Shown here: piece after piece, positions 37,398 to 46,843 of the stretch
Position numbering within the stretch: position 1 is the stretch's first letter
How the letters are laid out: every line of letters begins with the position of its first letter
Assembly (NCBI RefSeq): GCF_004795735.1
Contig: NZ_CP039247.1
Location: 1,612,001-1,676,000 of the forward strand
Source: Corynebacterium endometrii
Lineage (GTDB): Bacteria > Actinomycetota > Actinomycetes > Mycobacteriales > Mycobacteriaceae
Direction: 5' to 3'
Length of the DNA: 64,000 nucleotides
The notes under the pieces: generated by a model
What the model was told of the DNA's origin: nothing
The model's database searches: none
Seen by the model: only the letters and a program-made list of their open reading frames with translations
Made by a program: the position numbers and the translations under genes

Positions 37398-40300
37398 TTA
37401 GCCCAGAATTCCCTGCCCCATCGTGGCCTTGAGATCACCCATCAAACTGCCGGAGCGCTCCACGCGCAAATGTTCGCCCAGGATCATGGTGGTGGACTCA
37501 TCCCCGTTGACCAGGTTGAGATACACGTCGGATTCGCCCTTGTTATTGAGCAGCACCCGCTTTAGCTTGGCGATGTTTTCCATGGTGCACTGCTCAGTGC
37601 GCAGAGTCAGGCGCAGCGGCAGGCCGGCGCCGCCGCCGGGGCCAAGATCCGGCACGCGGATATCTGAGCAAAACAGGGACATGCGCTCATCGCGGACCTT
37701 CACCTGGACCTTGGCCAGGATGATGTTATCCTCAGCGATCTGCGGCGCCACCAAGGAATAGACCTGGTTGAAGACCAGGATATCCACCTGTGCGCCATGG
37801 TGATCCTCAATGGTAACGATGGCCCACGGGGAACCGTCCCGCTTGGAGTAGCGCCTATCGACCGCGGAGATAATTCCGCCGATGATAAGCTCCTGGCCAT
37901 GGCGCACCTCGTTGGCCAGAATCTTTGGCAGCGGCGTATCGGTCTGCTCTTCAAGCGCCTCCTCGAAGCCGTCCAGTGGATGGCCGGAGACGTACAATCC
38001 CAGCATTTCGCGCTCGAGCGCCAGTTCGTGTTTGCGGTCCCAGTTCTGATCCGGCACGTCGATGCTAAACGCGGAGACCACCTCCCCATCGTCGCCACCG
38101 AATCCCGCGAAGAGATCAAACTGCCCCTTATCCGCCGCCTTTTTGGTGGTCTGGACGGAATCCACCGCGTCCTCCTGAATCAGCATCAGGCCCTTTCGCG
38201 GATGGCCCAGGGAGTCGAAAGCGCCAGCCTTAATTAGTGATTCGGTCACGCGCTTGGAGCAGGCCGTCAACTCAATCTTGTCCAGGTAATCGGAAAACGA
38301 GGTAAACGCGCCCTTTTCCTTGCGGGACTTCATGATGGACTGGACCACATCCGCGCCGACGTTGCGGATGGCGCCCATGCCGAAGCGGATATCCTCGCCC
38401 ACCGCCTGGAAGTCCACGACGGACTCGTTAACGTCCGGTGGAAGCACCTTGATGCCCAGGTGGCGGCAATCGGCCAGGTAGATGGCGGACTTGTCCTTCT
38501 TGTCACCCACGGACGTCAGTAGAGCGGCCATGTATTCCGGGGCGTAGTACGCCTTGAGGTACGCGGTCCAGAAGGACACCAGGCCGTAGCCCGCCGCGTG
38601 GGACTTGTTGAACGCGTAGGCCGCGAAGGGCTCAATGGTGCCCCACAGCGCGTCCATCGCGCTCTTGGAAAACCCGTTGGCCTGCATGCCCTCCCAGAAT
38701 TTTTCATATTGTTGGGCCAGCACTTCCGGTTTCTTCTTACCCATGGCTTTACGGAAGCCGTCCGCCTCGCCCGCGGTGTAGTTGGCCACCTTTCGCGAGA
38801 TCTCCATGATCTGCTCCTGGTACACGATGAGGCCGTAGGTCTCAGACAGGATGTCCTTGAGCGGTTCCTCTAACTCGGGGTGGATGGGGACAATCTCCTT
38901 GCGGCCATTCTTGCGGTCCGCATAATCCCAGTGGGCATTGACGCCCATTGGTCCCGGTCGGTAGAGCGCCAGGGACGCCACGATATCCTTGAATCCCGTT
39001 GGCTTCATGCGCTTAAGCAGCTCCTGCATGCCGCCGGAGTCAAGCTGGAACACGCCCAGGGTATCGCCGCGGGAAAGCAGCTCATAGACCTTGGACACCC
39101 GTGGATCGTCGGCGTGGATATCCTCCAGCGCGATCTCCTCGCCACGGTTTTTCTTGATATTGGCCAGCGCGTCACCGATCACGGTGAGGTTGCGCAGGCC
39201 CAGAAAGTCCATCTTCAGCAGGCCAATGGCCTCGCACGCCGGGTAATCCCAGCCGGTGATGAGCGCGCCATCGGCCGGGCGCTTCCACATTGGGATGTGG
39301 TCCATCAGGCGCACGGACGCCATAATCACCGCACACGCGTGCACGCCGGCCTGGCGGACCACGCCTTCAAGGCCGCGGGCGGTTTCATAGATTTTCTTAA
39401 CGTCTGGATCCGTCTCGATGAGGCTGCGCACCTCGGTGGCCTCGGAATAGCGCTCATGCTCGGGGTCCATGATTCCCTTGAGCGGAATGTCCTTCGCCAT
39501 GATGGCGGGCGGCAGCGCGCCGTTGATGCGGTCAGCCATCTGGAAGCCCGGCTGGCCGAAGTGCACCTTTGCCGAGTCCTTGATGGCCTGCTTGGTCTTG
39601 ACCGTGCCGAAGGTGATAACCTGCGCAATCTTGTCCTCGCCCCAACGCTCCGCGGCGTAGGCGATCATCTCACCGCGGCGGCGGTCATCGAAGTCGATAT
39701 CGATATCCGGCGCGGATGGGCGCTCCGGGTTTAGGAACCTCTCGAACAGTAGGCCGTGCTCGATGGGATCGATATTGGTGATGGTGAGCGCGTACGCCAC
39801 CAGCGCGCCCGCCGCGGAGCCACGACCCGGGCCCACCCAGATGCCGATGGAGCGGGCGTGTTTGATGATCTCGGCGACGATGAGGAAGTAGGACGGGTAG
39901 CCCTTTCCGTCGATGACCTCGATCTCATATTCCGCGCGGTCTATGTATTCCTGCGGCACGTCCCCGCCATTGAAGCGGTCCTTGAGCCCCCGCATGACCT
40001 CCTCGTGCAGCCAGGACGTAGGAGTGTAGCCCTCCGGAACATCGGCGATGGGCATGCGGTCATGGGTGTGCTCCTCCCAAATCTCGCCGTAGTCCTCAAC
40101 GCGTTCGGCGATCCACAAAGTGTTATCGCAGCCGTCCGGCACCATGTCATCCCACAGCTCGCGCATCTCCGCCGCCGACTTGATGTAGTAGCCCGTGCCG
40201 TCAAATTTGAAGCGATCCGGGTCGAGCAGGGTCTTACCGGTCTGCACGCAGAGCATCGCCTCGTGGGCAGGGGCCTGGGATTCCAGAACGTAGTGGCAGT

Positions 40301-40967
40301 CATTGGTTACCAGCGGCGGCAGATCCAGCTTGCGGCCGATATCTAACAGCGCGTCACGGGTGCGCTTTTCAATGTCCAACCCGTGGTCCATCAGCTCAAG
40401 GAAGTAATTATCCTTGCCGTAGATGTCCTGCCACATGGCGGCGGCCTCAAGGGCTTCATCGTACTGCCCCAGGCGCAGCCTGGTCTGCACGTCGCCGGAT
40501 GGGCAGCCGGTGGTGGCGATGATGCCGTCCGCGTGCTCCGCGATAAGCTCCGCGTCCATACGCGGCCATTTGCCCAGCTGGCCCTCATACGAGGCCAGGC
40601 TGGAGAGCTTGAACAGGTTTTTTAGGCCCGTGGCGTTTTCCGCCAGCATGGTCTGGTGCAGATACGCTCCCGAAGCCGAAACGTCATCCCGCTTCTGATC
40701 CGGAGTACCCCAGAGCACACGTTTTTTGTTGAAGCGGGATTCCGGCGCCATGTACGCCTCGATACCGATGATGGGTTTGACCCCGGCTGAGGTCATCTTC
40801 TGATAGAAGGCATTGGAGCCAAACATGTTGCCGTGGTCGGTCATGCCCACCGCCGGCATGCCCTGGCGGTTCACCTCATCGGCTAGCAGATCCACCTTGG
40901 CCATGCCGTCAAGCATGGAAAATTCGGTGTGGTTATGCAGGTGTACAAATGAGGAGTTTTTGGCCAT
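37398..40967 (-). CDS. dnaE1: DNA polymerase III alpha subunit (replicative)
   Basis: Replicative polymerase of 1189 residues. The N-terminal PHP domain shows [15 protein letters not shown] and [12 protein letters not shown]. The palm has [14 protein letters not shown] and [19 protein letters not shown] with catalytic Asp residues, and fingers with [10 protein letters not shown] follow. A helix-hairpin-helix region and an OB-fold (about 1010-1090, [16 protein letters not shown]) lead to a short C-terminal domain. Length and order match DnaE1 of mycobacteria and corynebacteria, not the mutagenic DnaE2. TAAAAT lies six bases before the ATG, and no ribosome site is present. Confidence 0.97.
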   Translation of the reverse strand: MAKNSSFVHLHNHTEFSMLDGMAKVDLLADEVNRQGMPAVGMTDHGNMFGSNAFYQKMTSAGVKPIIGIEAYMAPESRFNKKRVLWGTPDQKRDDVSASGAYLHQTMLAENATGLKNLFKLSSLASYEGQLGKWPRMDAELIAEHADGIIATTGCPSGDVQTRLRLGQYDEALEAAAMWQDIYGKDNYFLELMDHGLDIEKRTRDALLDIGRKLDLPPLVTNDCHYVLESQAPAHEAMLCVQTGKTLLDPDRFKFDGTGYYIKSAAEMRELWDDMVPDGCDNTLWIAERVEDYGEIWEEHTHDRMPIADVPEGYTPTSWLHEEVMRGLKDRFNGGDVPQEYIDRAEYEIEVIDGKGYPSYFLIVAEIIKHARSIGIWVGPGRGSAAGALVAYALTITNIDPIEHGLLFERFLNPERPSAPDIDIDFDDRRRGEMIAYAAERWGEDKIAQVITFGTVKTKQAIKDSAKVHFGQPGFQMADRINGALPPAIMAKDIPLKGIMDPEHERYSEATEVRSLIETDPDVKKIYETARGLEGVVRQAGVHACAVIMASVRLMDHIPMWKRPADGALITGWDYPACEAIGLLKMDFLGLRNLTVIGDALANIKKNRGEEIALEDIHADDPRVSKVYELLSRGDTLGVFQLDSGGMQELLKRMKPTGFKDIVASLALYRPGPMGVNAHWDYADRKNGRKEIVPIHPELEEPLKDILSETYGLIVYQEQIMEISRKVANYTAGEADGFRKAMGKKKPEVLAQQYEKFWEGMQANGFSKSAMDALWGTIEPFAAYAFNKSHAAGYGLVSFWTAYLKAYYAPEYMAALLTSVGDKKDKSAIYLADCRHLGIKVLPPDVNESVVDFQAVGEDIRFGMGAIRNVGADVVQSIMKSRKEKGAFTSFSDYLDKIELTACSKRVTESLIKAGAFDSLGHPRKGLMLIQEDAVDSVQTTKKAADKGQFDLFAGFGGDDGEVVSAFSIDVPDQNWDRKHELALEREMLGLYVSGHPLDGFEEALEEQTDTPLPKILANEVRHGQELIIGGIISAVDRRYSKRDGSPWAIVTIEDHHGAQVDILVFNQVYSLVAPQIAEDNIILAKVQVKVRDERMSLFCSDIRVPDLGPGGGAGLPLRLTLRTEQCTMENIAKLKRVLLNNKGESDVYLNLVNGDESTTMILGEHLRVERSGSLMGDLKATMGQGILG

Positions 40968-40973
40968 GGGGCC

Positions 40974-40979
40974 ATTTTA
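40974..40979 (-). promoter_or_regulatory. -10 element TAAAAT of dnaE1
   Basis: On the minus strand TAAAAT ends six bases before the dnaE1 ATG, implying a leaderless transcript. It lies in the 34-base divergent space shared with rarD. Confidence 0.5.
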
Positions 40980-41001
40980 GCGGCCTTGACAAGTTGGCCC
41001 A

Positions 41002-41931
41002 ATGGCCCTGAATACCACACCCCTCCCCGCGATGTGGGGTACCCTGTGCTCTGCCATGATTTACACCCTCGCGGCCTACTTCATGTGGTCGGTCTTCCCC
41101 GGATTCTTCCCGCTCCTGCTGCCAGCGGGCCCCGTGGAGATCCTCGCTCACCGCATCATCTGGACCGCGGTGTTTATGCTCATCATCGTGTGGCTTAGCG
41201 GCGGACTAAAAGAGCTGCGCGGCCTGCCGTTGAAATCCTGGGGCTGGCTGGCGGCCGCCAGCGTCGCCATCTCGGTGAACTGGGGCACCTACGTGCTGGC
41301 GGTGAACTCAAACCACGTTGCGGACGCAGCTCTGGGTTACTTCATCAACCCTTTAGTCTCCGTGGCGCTGGCAGTCATCTTCCTGAAGGAGCGGCTGCGC
41401 CGCAACCAGCTCATCGCGGTGGCCGTCGCGGCGGTCGCGGTTATCTGGCTGACGTTCATGACCGGCCAGGTCCCCCTCCTAGCGCTGAGCCTGGCCTTCT
41501 CCTTTGGCATCTACGGGCTGATCAAAAAGCAGGTCAACGTATCGGCGGCGGCATCGGTGGCGGCCGAGGCCATGGTCATGTCGCCGCTGGCGCTGGCCTA
41601 CATCATCTTCATCGAGTCCCAGGGCACGGGCACCTTCTTCGCGCAGGGACCGGGCCACGCCGCCTTGCTGATGGCCGCAGGCGTAGTCACCGGCCTGCCG
41701 CTGCTGTGTTTTTCCGCGGGCGCAAAGTTGCTGCCGCTGGCTACCGTGGGCATGCTGCAGTACATCACTCCTATCATGCAACTGCTGTGGGCGGTCTACA
41801 TCACCAAGGAGTCCTTTAGCGCAGAACGCTGGATTGGTTTCGTTATCTTGGCGGTGGCGGTCATCATCTACGTCGCGGATTTGCTCATGGCCCACCGCAG
41901 AGAGCTCCGGCGGCGCCTGCCAGAGTCCTAG
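41002..41931 (+). CDS. rarD: RarD family EamA-type transporter
   Basis: Membrane protein of the drug/metabolite transporter superfamily, 309 residues with ten predicted helices in two EamA repeats. YTLAAYFMWSVFPGFFPLL and EILAHRIIWT at the N-terminus, and NWGTYVLAVNSNHVADAALGYFINPL, are RarD hallmarks. Substrate unknown. The start is unsure: ATG codons at 41002, 41032 and 41056 are in frame, and none has a clear ribosome site. TTGACA at 40986-40991 could be its -35, which would favour one of the later starts. Overlaps the convergent downstream gene by four bases. Confidence 0.88.
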   Translation: MALNTTPLPAMWGTLCSAMIYTLAAYFMWSVFPGFFPLLLPAGPVEILAHRIIWTAVFMLIIVWLSGGLKELRGLPLKSWGWLAAASVAISVNWGTYVLAVNSNHVADAALGYFINPLVSVALAVIFLKERLRRNQLIAVAVAAVAVIWLTFMTGQVPLLALSLAFSFGIYGLIKKQVNVSAAASVAAEAMVMSPLALAYIIFIESQGTGTFFAQGPGHAALLMAAGVVTGLPLLCFSAGAKLLPLATVGMLQYITPIMQLLWAVYITKESFSAERWIGFVILAVAVIIYVADLLMAHRRELRRRLPES

Positions 41932-42197
41932 CGCCTCTTCAGCTCGGCACGCAGGCGCTTGGCCCGCGCGCGCCGGGCCTTTTCCGCGTCCCCGCTGGGC
42001 GCCCACCGGGGGATGGTCGCCATGGCGGTAGCCCCCACGATGAATAACAGCCCCACCATCACGTAATCCTGGCCGCCGCCCCAGCCGAGAAACACCGCGG
42101 CGCCCGTAAGCCCGAGGGCCGCTAGCACGGCGAGGATGCTTAAGACGAAGGCGAACTTGTAATTTGCGGGCCAGTCTTTAAAGGGGATGGTGCTCAT
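41928..42197 (-). CDS. small membrane protein, 89 aa
   Basis: Two membrane helices (about 14-36 and 42-62, FVLSILAVLAALGLTGAAVFLGWG and VMVGLLFIVGATAMATI) are followed by a strongly basic tail ending RLRAELKRR. No known function. Its start overlaps the end of the upstream gene by four bases, so it is the last gene of the lspA operon. A longer frame to 42242 would overlap that gene further and is not preferred. Confidence 0.7.
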   Translation of the reverse strand: MSTIPFKDWPANYKFAFVLSILAVLAALGLTGAAVFLGWGGGQDYVMVGLLFIVGATAMATIPRWAPSGDAEKARRARAKRLRAELKRR

Positions 42198-42742
42198 AGC
42201 TGGCCATGGTAGCCGGGTGGGCGGACGGCGAACGCGCCCCACGCGGAATCCGCGGGGACTGCTTCGACGGCCAGTACGCCCGGGGATTGTTCAATCGCGC
42301 GCAACGCCTCCGGTTCCCCGTAGACGATCGCGGCGCTAAAGGTCATAGGCGCCGAAACGTTGCCGATCCCGGCCAGCGAGGCGGCCACGCGGCCCAATAC
42401 GGTGTCCAGGACATCCCGGCGCGTGGCGTTACCGGCCGGTTCCGGCACCGCAATGGGTGCCGCCTGGCCGATGATGACGGCGGCTAGCCGCTCCGCCTCC
42501 CCCACGGCCTCGGCGGCCCGCTCGGGGCCAAGGCCGCCCTCAAAGCTGACCAAGGCATATGTTGGTTCGGAACCGGTGATGGTCGCCGCCGCGCGGGCCT
42601 GGTAGGCCTCGGCGGTCTCCCCGCGCTCGGGGCCAAGTTCGTCCCCCTGCGGGCTGGGGCTTGGGCGCGGGCCCCAAATCCCCACCGCGGCGACCGTGGC
42701 GCACAGGGCCACCGCGGCGACGCTCCCCCGTGCCAGGCTCAT
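42194..42742 (-). CDS. secreted/membrane-anchored hypothetical protein
   Basis: A 182-residue protein with an N-terminal hydrophobic segment (about 5-22, [18 protein letters not shown]), likely a signal anchor. A Pro/Glu-rich linker follows, then an alpha/beta domain containing [22 protein letters not shown] and [22 protein letters not shown] do not recognise the family. The ATG overlaps the stop of the pseudouridine synthase gene (ATGA), so translation is coupled. Confidence 0.7.
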   Translation of the reverse strand: MSLARGSVAAVALCATVAAVGIWGPRPSPSPQGDELGPERGETAEAYQARAAATITGSEPTYALVSFEGGLGPERAAEAVGEAERLAAVIIGQAAPIAVPEPAGNATRRDVLDTVLGRVAASLAGIGNVSAPMTFSAAIVYGEPEALRAIEQSPGVLAVEAVPADSAWGAFAVRPPGYHGQL

Positions 42743-43665
42743 CCGCGCAGGACCTCCAGCGCATGCGCGAGATCCGGCGGGTACGGCGCCCCGATTTCCA
42801 TCCACTTGCCGGTGGCCGGGTGCTCGAAGCCGAGTTTTACCGCGTGCAGCCACTGGCGCTTCAGCCCCAGGCGCTTGGTGAGGTTGGGGTCGGAGCCATA
42901 CATGGGGTCCCCGCAGCACGGGTGCCCGGTGGCGGACATGTGGACGCGGATCTGGTGGGTCCGGCCCGTTTCCAGGTGCACCTCGAGCAGGCTGGCCTCG
43001 CGGAAGGCCTCCATCACCTCATAGTGAGTCACCGCGTGCTTCCCGCCGTCAACCACGGCGAACTTCCAGCCGGAGGACGGGTGGCGGCCGATGGGCGCGT
43101 CGATGGTGCCCACGATCGGGTCGGGAAGCCCCTGCACCAGAGCGTGGTAGGTCTTTTTCACGGTGCGCTCCTTAAACGCGCGCTTGAGGTGGGAGTAGCC
43201 GCGTTCCGAGGCGGCGACTACCATCACGCCGGAGGTGCCCACGTCGAGGCGCTGGACTATGCCCTTGCGCTCGGTGGGCCCGGAGGTGGACACGCGGTAT
43301 CCTGCCGCGGCAAGGCCTCCCACCACGGTGGGACCCTCCCAGCCCAGGGTTGGGTGCGCCGCCACGCCCACCGGTTTGTGGATTGCGATCACGTCATCGT
43401 CCGCATAGAGGACGTCCATGCCCTCGACGAGTTCAGCCTTGGGCGCCAGCGCCTGCGGCGGCTCCGGCAGCGTAACCTCCAGCCACGAACCGGCCGTCAC
43501 CCGGTCTGATTTGCCCACGGGCGTTGAATCCAGCAGCACCACGCCCTCGGCGCACAACTCCGCCGATGCCGCCCGCGACAGCCCCAGCATCTTTGACATC
43601 GCCGCATCCACGCGCATCCCGGCCAGGCCCTCCGGGACAGGAACGGTCTTAATCTCCCGGCTCAT
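42739..43665 (-). CDS. RluA-family 23S rRNA pseudouridine synthase (RluD-like)
   Basis: A 308-residue enzyme with an N-terminal S4 domain (about 12-65, [20 protein letters not shown]) and the RluA catalytic domain. [22 protein letters not shown], the catalytic-aspartate motif [14 protein letters not shown] (usually RLDKDTSG), [13 protein letters not shown] and [11 protein letters not shown] are visible. The position directly after lspA is conserved in actinobacteria. RluD is the nearest relative, so uridines in helix 69 of 23S rRNA are the likely targets. Confidence 0.92.
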   Translation of the reverse strand: MSREIKTVPVPEGLAGMRVDAAMSKMLGLSRAASAELCAEGVVLLDSTPVGKSDRVTAGSWLEVTLPEPPQALAPKAELVEGMDVLYADDDVIAIHKPVGVAAHPTLGWEGPTVVGGLAAAGYRVSTSGPTERKGIVQRLDVGTSGVMVVAASERGYSHLKRAFKERTVKKTYHALVQGLPDPIVGTIDAPIGRHPSSGWKFAVVDGGKHAVTHYEVMEAFREASLLEVHLETGRTHQIRVHMSATGHPCCGDPMYGSDPNLTKRLGLKRQWLHAVKLGFEHPATGKWMEIGAPYPPDLAHALEVLRG

Positions 43666-44190
43666 CTAAGCGCTGACCTCCTTGTTATCCGCGGCAATCT
43701 TCTCATCGCGCTCCTCCAAGAAAATGGCCACAATGAATACCAGTACGCCCAGGGTGATGGAGGAATCCGCGATATTGAACACCGCAAAATCGCCGATGGA
43801 AATGAAATCAACCACGTGCCCAAACCAGAATCCCGGCTCGCGGAAGAGCCGGTCAATCAGATTGCCCAGCGCGCCGCCGGCGATCATGGCCAGGCCGATG
43901 GCTTGGCCCTTGTGCTGCAGGCGCGGGGCGGCGATGGCCACCCCCACCACGAATGCTAGCTGGATCGTCGTAAAGAGCCAGGTGGATCCTTCCCCGCCCA
44001 TGGAAAAGGCGGCCCCCGGATTGAATAAAAGGTAGAAACGGAACCAATCCCCGATGACCGGCATGGGCTCACCCTCAGTCAGGATGGACAGCATCAGCGC
44101 CTTGGTCGCTTGGTCGATGACGGCTACCACCGCAACGATGGCGGCCATCAGGCCCACAAAACTCCTTCTATTAACAGTCACCCGGACCAT
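43666..44190 (-). CDS. lspA: lipoprotein signal peptidase (signal peptidase II)
   Basis: Aspartic membrane protease that removes the signal peptide from diacylglyceryl prolipoproteins. The 174-residue protein has four helices. DQATKALM lies near 26-33, LLFNPGAAFSMG near 55-66, and the two catalytic aspartates are in GALGNLIDRLF and VVDFISIGDFAVFNIADSSI. Its stop is immediately before the rluD-type start. Divergent from a lipoprotein gene with 32 bases between. Confidence 0.96.
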   Translation of the reverse strand: MVRVTVNRRSFVGLMAAIVAVVAVIDQATKALMLSILTEGEPMPVIGDWFRFYLLFNPGAAFSMGGEGSTWLFTTIQLAFVVGVAIAAPRLQHKGQAIGLAMIAGGALGNLIDRLFREPGFWFGHVVDFISIGDFAVFNIADSSITLGVLVFIVAIFLEERDEKIAADNKEVSA

Positions 44191-44222
44191 TGTAAACGCT
44201 AAATTCCTGTAGGTTGGAATGC

Positions 44223-45170
44223 GTGTTTCGTTTACGTGTCTTCGCAGTTTCCTCAGCGCTGCTCATCGGCGCATCCACGGCCCTCACGGCGTGCAGTTAT
44301 TCCCCGCCGGGCCCCGCAGTAGACCAGCCCGTGGGCCTTAACGTTGACGCCTCCCGGGTCACCCTAGTCGACCCGGGCCAGGGAAAGACCAGGGTATTGG
44401 CCTACCGCGACCTAGACCAGGCCCAGGAGCTGACCTACTCCTCCGCGGAGTCCTTCACCCAGGACGTGGTCCATGCCCCCGAGCTGGACTCCTACTCCCC
44501 CGAAGACGCTGACCTCGCCACCACGACGGTGAAGCTGGATGGTGAGGTTGAGGCGGCGTCGGAGGCTGTGGAAGGCCAGCAGCCCGCCACCCGCAACGTG
44601 TTTTTCACGATCTCCGAGCCGGACTTTTCCGGAGGCACGGACCTCACCTCCGCGGAGGGTTTCCAGTTTGGTTGGCGCGCGAACGATGACGGCCAGATGT
44701 CCTCACTCCGCCTGGCCGCCCCGCAATCCGCCGCCGACGACGCCCGCGCCATCACCGAGCAAGCCATCGTCAAACTCACCGCGCTGCCCATCGTATTCCC
44801 CGGCGAAGCCGTGGGTGCCGGCGCGTCCTGGACCGTGGAGTCCCGCGTGACCGGCCAGTCCAGCCTGCTCCAGACCGCGACCTACACCATCAAGGAACTC
44901 GAGGGTGACACCGTGGTCCTCGACGTCCAAATAGATCAGCGCCCCTCCCAGGGGGCATTGTCCCTGGAAGGGGCGGGTGAAGGCCTCGAAGGCCAAAACC
45001 TGGAGGTGCTCGAGTCGACCACGGAATCCCGCGGCGAGCTCACCGTGGATCTGACCAAGCCGTTGCCCACCGCCGGCGATGTGCAATACACCACCACCGT
45101 GGTCTACGGCTCAAATAAATCAAAGGCCCGCGTGGTGCAGACCTCTGGTTCCGTGCTCAGCTTTTCGTAG
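44223..45170 (+). CDS. putative lipoprotein, 315 aa
   Basis: The N-terminus is a lipoprotein signal (MFRLRVFAVSSALLIGAST) with lipobox LTAC at about 22-25. The mature part is mostly beta, with repeated phrases such as GEAVGAGASWTVESRV, TATYTIKELEGDTVVLDVQI and ESRGELTVDLTKPLPTAGDV. It is reminiscent of the DUF6263-type outer lipoproteins, but I cannot assign a family with certainty. The GTG at 44223 is chosen: it gives a standard signal peptide and has GGTTGGA upstream. A TTG at 44214 is in frame. Divergent to lspA, its likely processing enzyme. Confidence 0.8.
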   Translation: MFRLRVFAVSSALLIGASTALTACSYSPPGPAVDQPVGLNVDASRVTLVDPGQGKTRVLAYRDLDQAQELTYSSAESFTQDVVHAPELDSYSPEDADLATTTVKLDGEVEAASEAVEGQQPATRNVFFTISEPDFSGGTDLTSAEGFQFGWRANDDGQMSSLRLAAPQSAADDARAITEQAIVKLTALPIVFPGEAVGAGASWTVESRVTGQSSLLQTATYTIKELEGDTVVLDVQIDQRPSQGALSLEGAGEGLEGQNLEVLESTTESRGELTVDLTKPLPTAGDVQYTTTVVYGSNKSKARVVQTSGSVLSFS

Positions 45171-45179
45171 CTATCTTTC

Positions 45180-45212
45180 GGCGCTTAAATCCCGGCGCCG
45201 GGCTTAGGCGCC
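45180..45212. terminator. hairpin between convergent lipoprotein genes
   Basis: Arms GGCGC and GCGCC with an inner CCCGG/CCGGG stem form a compact hairpin that covers the stop codon of the minus-strand gene. No U-run is present; probable terminator for both genes. Confidence 0.45.
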
Positions 45213-45737
45213 GCCCTGGGCCTGAGCGGAGCACATCTCCGGGACCTCTTCCGGCGTCACGGTGTTGACAATCAGGGTGCACGCCCAGGACTGCTGAAGC
45301 TTCCAATTGCCGTCCTCGTTGACGAACTCCACAGCCTCAGCGGTCTGTGGCTCCTGGCCGGGGACGGTGAAGTTCACGGTGGCGGAGACGGTGTTTGCCG
45401 GATCCGGGCCGGGCAGAACCGGGTCAACAACCTCAAACGTTGCGCCGGACTCCTGCTTGGAACGGGTCATGGTCTCAAACAGCTCGGGGGCGGTCTCCGA
45501 GCCCTGGACCGTCAAGGTCTTCTCCTCTACCGGCACGTTAGGGTCGGTGGCCTTAGCCAGCACCGCGTTCAGATCCGCGGCGGTTGGCAGCTCAGCGGTT
45601 GGCGCCGCAACCGAGGAGGTGGCCGGCGCCTCAGAGGTGGGGGTGGCCTCCTCTTCCTCGGAAGAGCAGGCTGCCAGGGCTACCGCTGCGGACAGCGCCA
45701 TGATGCCGGCACCGAACTTATTGTGGAAGTTACTCAA
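45204..45737 (-). CDS. putative lipoprotein, 177 aa
   Basis: Signal peptide MSNFHNKFGAGIMALSAAV and lipobox LAAC (about 21-24) precede an acidic and Ser/Thr/Ala-rich linker. A compact domain of about 110 residues follows (LTVQGSETAPELFETMT, TVSATVNFTVPGQEPQTAE, and WKLQQSWACTLI near the end), of a size seen in low-molecular-weight antigen MTB12-like proteins. Two cysteines near the C-terminus could pair. Architecture matches the lipoprotein at 23500. Function unknown. Confidence 0.78.
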   Translation of the reverse strand: MSNFHNKFGAGIMALSAAVALAACSSEEEEATPTSEAPATSSVAAPTAELPTAADLNAVLAKATDPNVPVEEKTLTVQGSETAPELFETMTRSKQESGATFEVVDPVLPGPDPANTVSATVNFTVPGQEPQTAEAVEFVNEDGNWKLQQSWACTLIVNTVTPEEVPEMCSAQAQGGA

Positions 45738-45912
45738 AACTTTTACGCTCCTACGTATCGTTGTTTGGCGCGCGCTTTCCGGGGCAACCCGCGCGCCACT
45801 TTCGCCCCATCAATGCTACCTGGCAACACGGCGATTGGGGCGCGCCATGCCCCAATTCTCAGCAAAGGCAAATGCGCCGCATATTTAGGTATGCGAAAGC
45901 CGCCGCATCGTC

Positions 45913-45918
45913 TAATCT
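45913..45918 (+). promoter_or_regulatory. -10 element TAATCT of ansA
   Basis: TAATCT is seven bases before the ATG at 45926, and no ribosome site is present, which is consistent with a leaderless transcript. Confidence 0.45.
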
Positions 45919-45925
45919 AGGGCGC

Positions 45926-46843
45926 ATGTCTGACGCCGCTTCTGCCTCAATAATTTCCGTCATCGCCACGGGCGGAACCATCGCCTCCGCCACGGATTCC
46001 ACCGGCGCGCTCGTGCCGCAGCGCAACGCCCAGGACCTTGTGGATGAGCTGGGCGGCGTGGATGTCCCCCTGCGCGCCATCGATTCCGCGCGGCTCGATT
46101 CTTCCTCCATGACGCTAGCGCAGCTTGACGCGCTGGTTGCGCAGGTCCACGAGCAACTCGCGGATCCACAGGTACGCGGCGTGGTGGTCACCCACGGCAC
46201 CGATTCCATGGCGGATACCGCGATAGTGCTCGATATCTTCCACGACTCGGACAAGCCCGTGGTGCTCACCGGCGCCCAGCGCCCCTTTGACCATCCGGAG
46301 TCCGATGGGCTTACCAACCTCACGGATTCAATCCGCGTCGCCGCCGCCCCGGCGTCCACCGGCGTGGTCATCCGCTTTGGCGGCGTGACCGTCCCGGCCC
46401 GCGGGGCCCGCAAGCAGCACACCTCTAACCTGCGGGCGTTCTCCCCTACCCGCTGCAACCGCCCGGCGCCCATCCCCGTCGCCACGCTGGACGGCACGTC
46501 CGTGGCGATCATCGCGGCCTTCCCGGGATCCGGCCGCGAGCTGGTTGACGCCGCGGTGGCCAGCGGCGTGGATGGCCTGGTCATCGAGGGTCTGGGCTCC
46601 GGCAACATGGGCGAGGAGATGGGCAAGGGCGTGGCCGATGCCCTAGACGCCGGCATCAAGGTGGTAGTCTCCACCCGCGTTCCCGAGGGCCCCGTTGCCC
46701 TCGACTACGGCGGCGCCGGCGGCGGGGCCACCCTGGACGCAAAGGGGGCCGTGGGCTCCGGCCTGCTGCGCGTGGGCCAGGCCCGCATGATGCTCATCGT
46801 GGCCCTGGCCACGGGCCGCGACGTAGCCGATCTGCTCAGCTAA
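45926..46843 (+). CDS. ansA: L-asparaginase
   Basis: Hydrolyses asparagine to aspartate and ammonia. The 305-residue protein has both active-site threonine motifs, VIATGGTIASA (about 12-22) and VVTHGTDSMADTA (about 85-97). GAQRPFDHPESDGLTNL and the C-terminal ALATGRDVADLL are also present. No signal peptide, so a cytoplasmic enzyme is expected. An open frame extends upstream to 45761 but lacks family similarity, and the -10 at 45913 supports 45926. Overlaps convergent dinB by four bases. Confidence 0.93.
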   Translation: MSDAASASIISVIATGGTIASATDSTGALVPQRNAQDLVDELGGVDVPLRAIDSARLDSSSMTLAQLDALVAQVHEQLADPQVRGVVVTHGTDSMADTAIVLDIFHDSDKPVVLTGAQRPFDHPESDGLTNLTDSIRVAAAPASTGVVIRFGGVTVPARGARKQHTSNLRAFSPTRCNRPAPIPVATLDGTSVAIIAAFPGSGRELVDAAVASGVDGLVIEGLGSGNMGEEMGKGVADALDAGIKVVVSTRVPEGPVALDYGGAGGGATLDAKGAVGSGLLRVGQARMMLIVALATGRDVADLLS

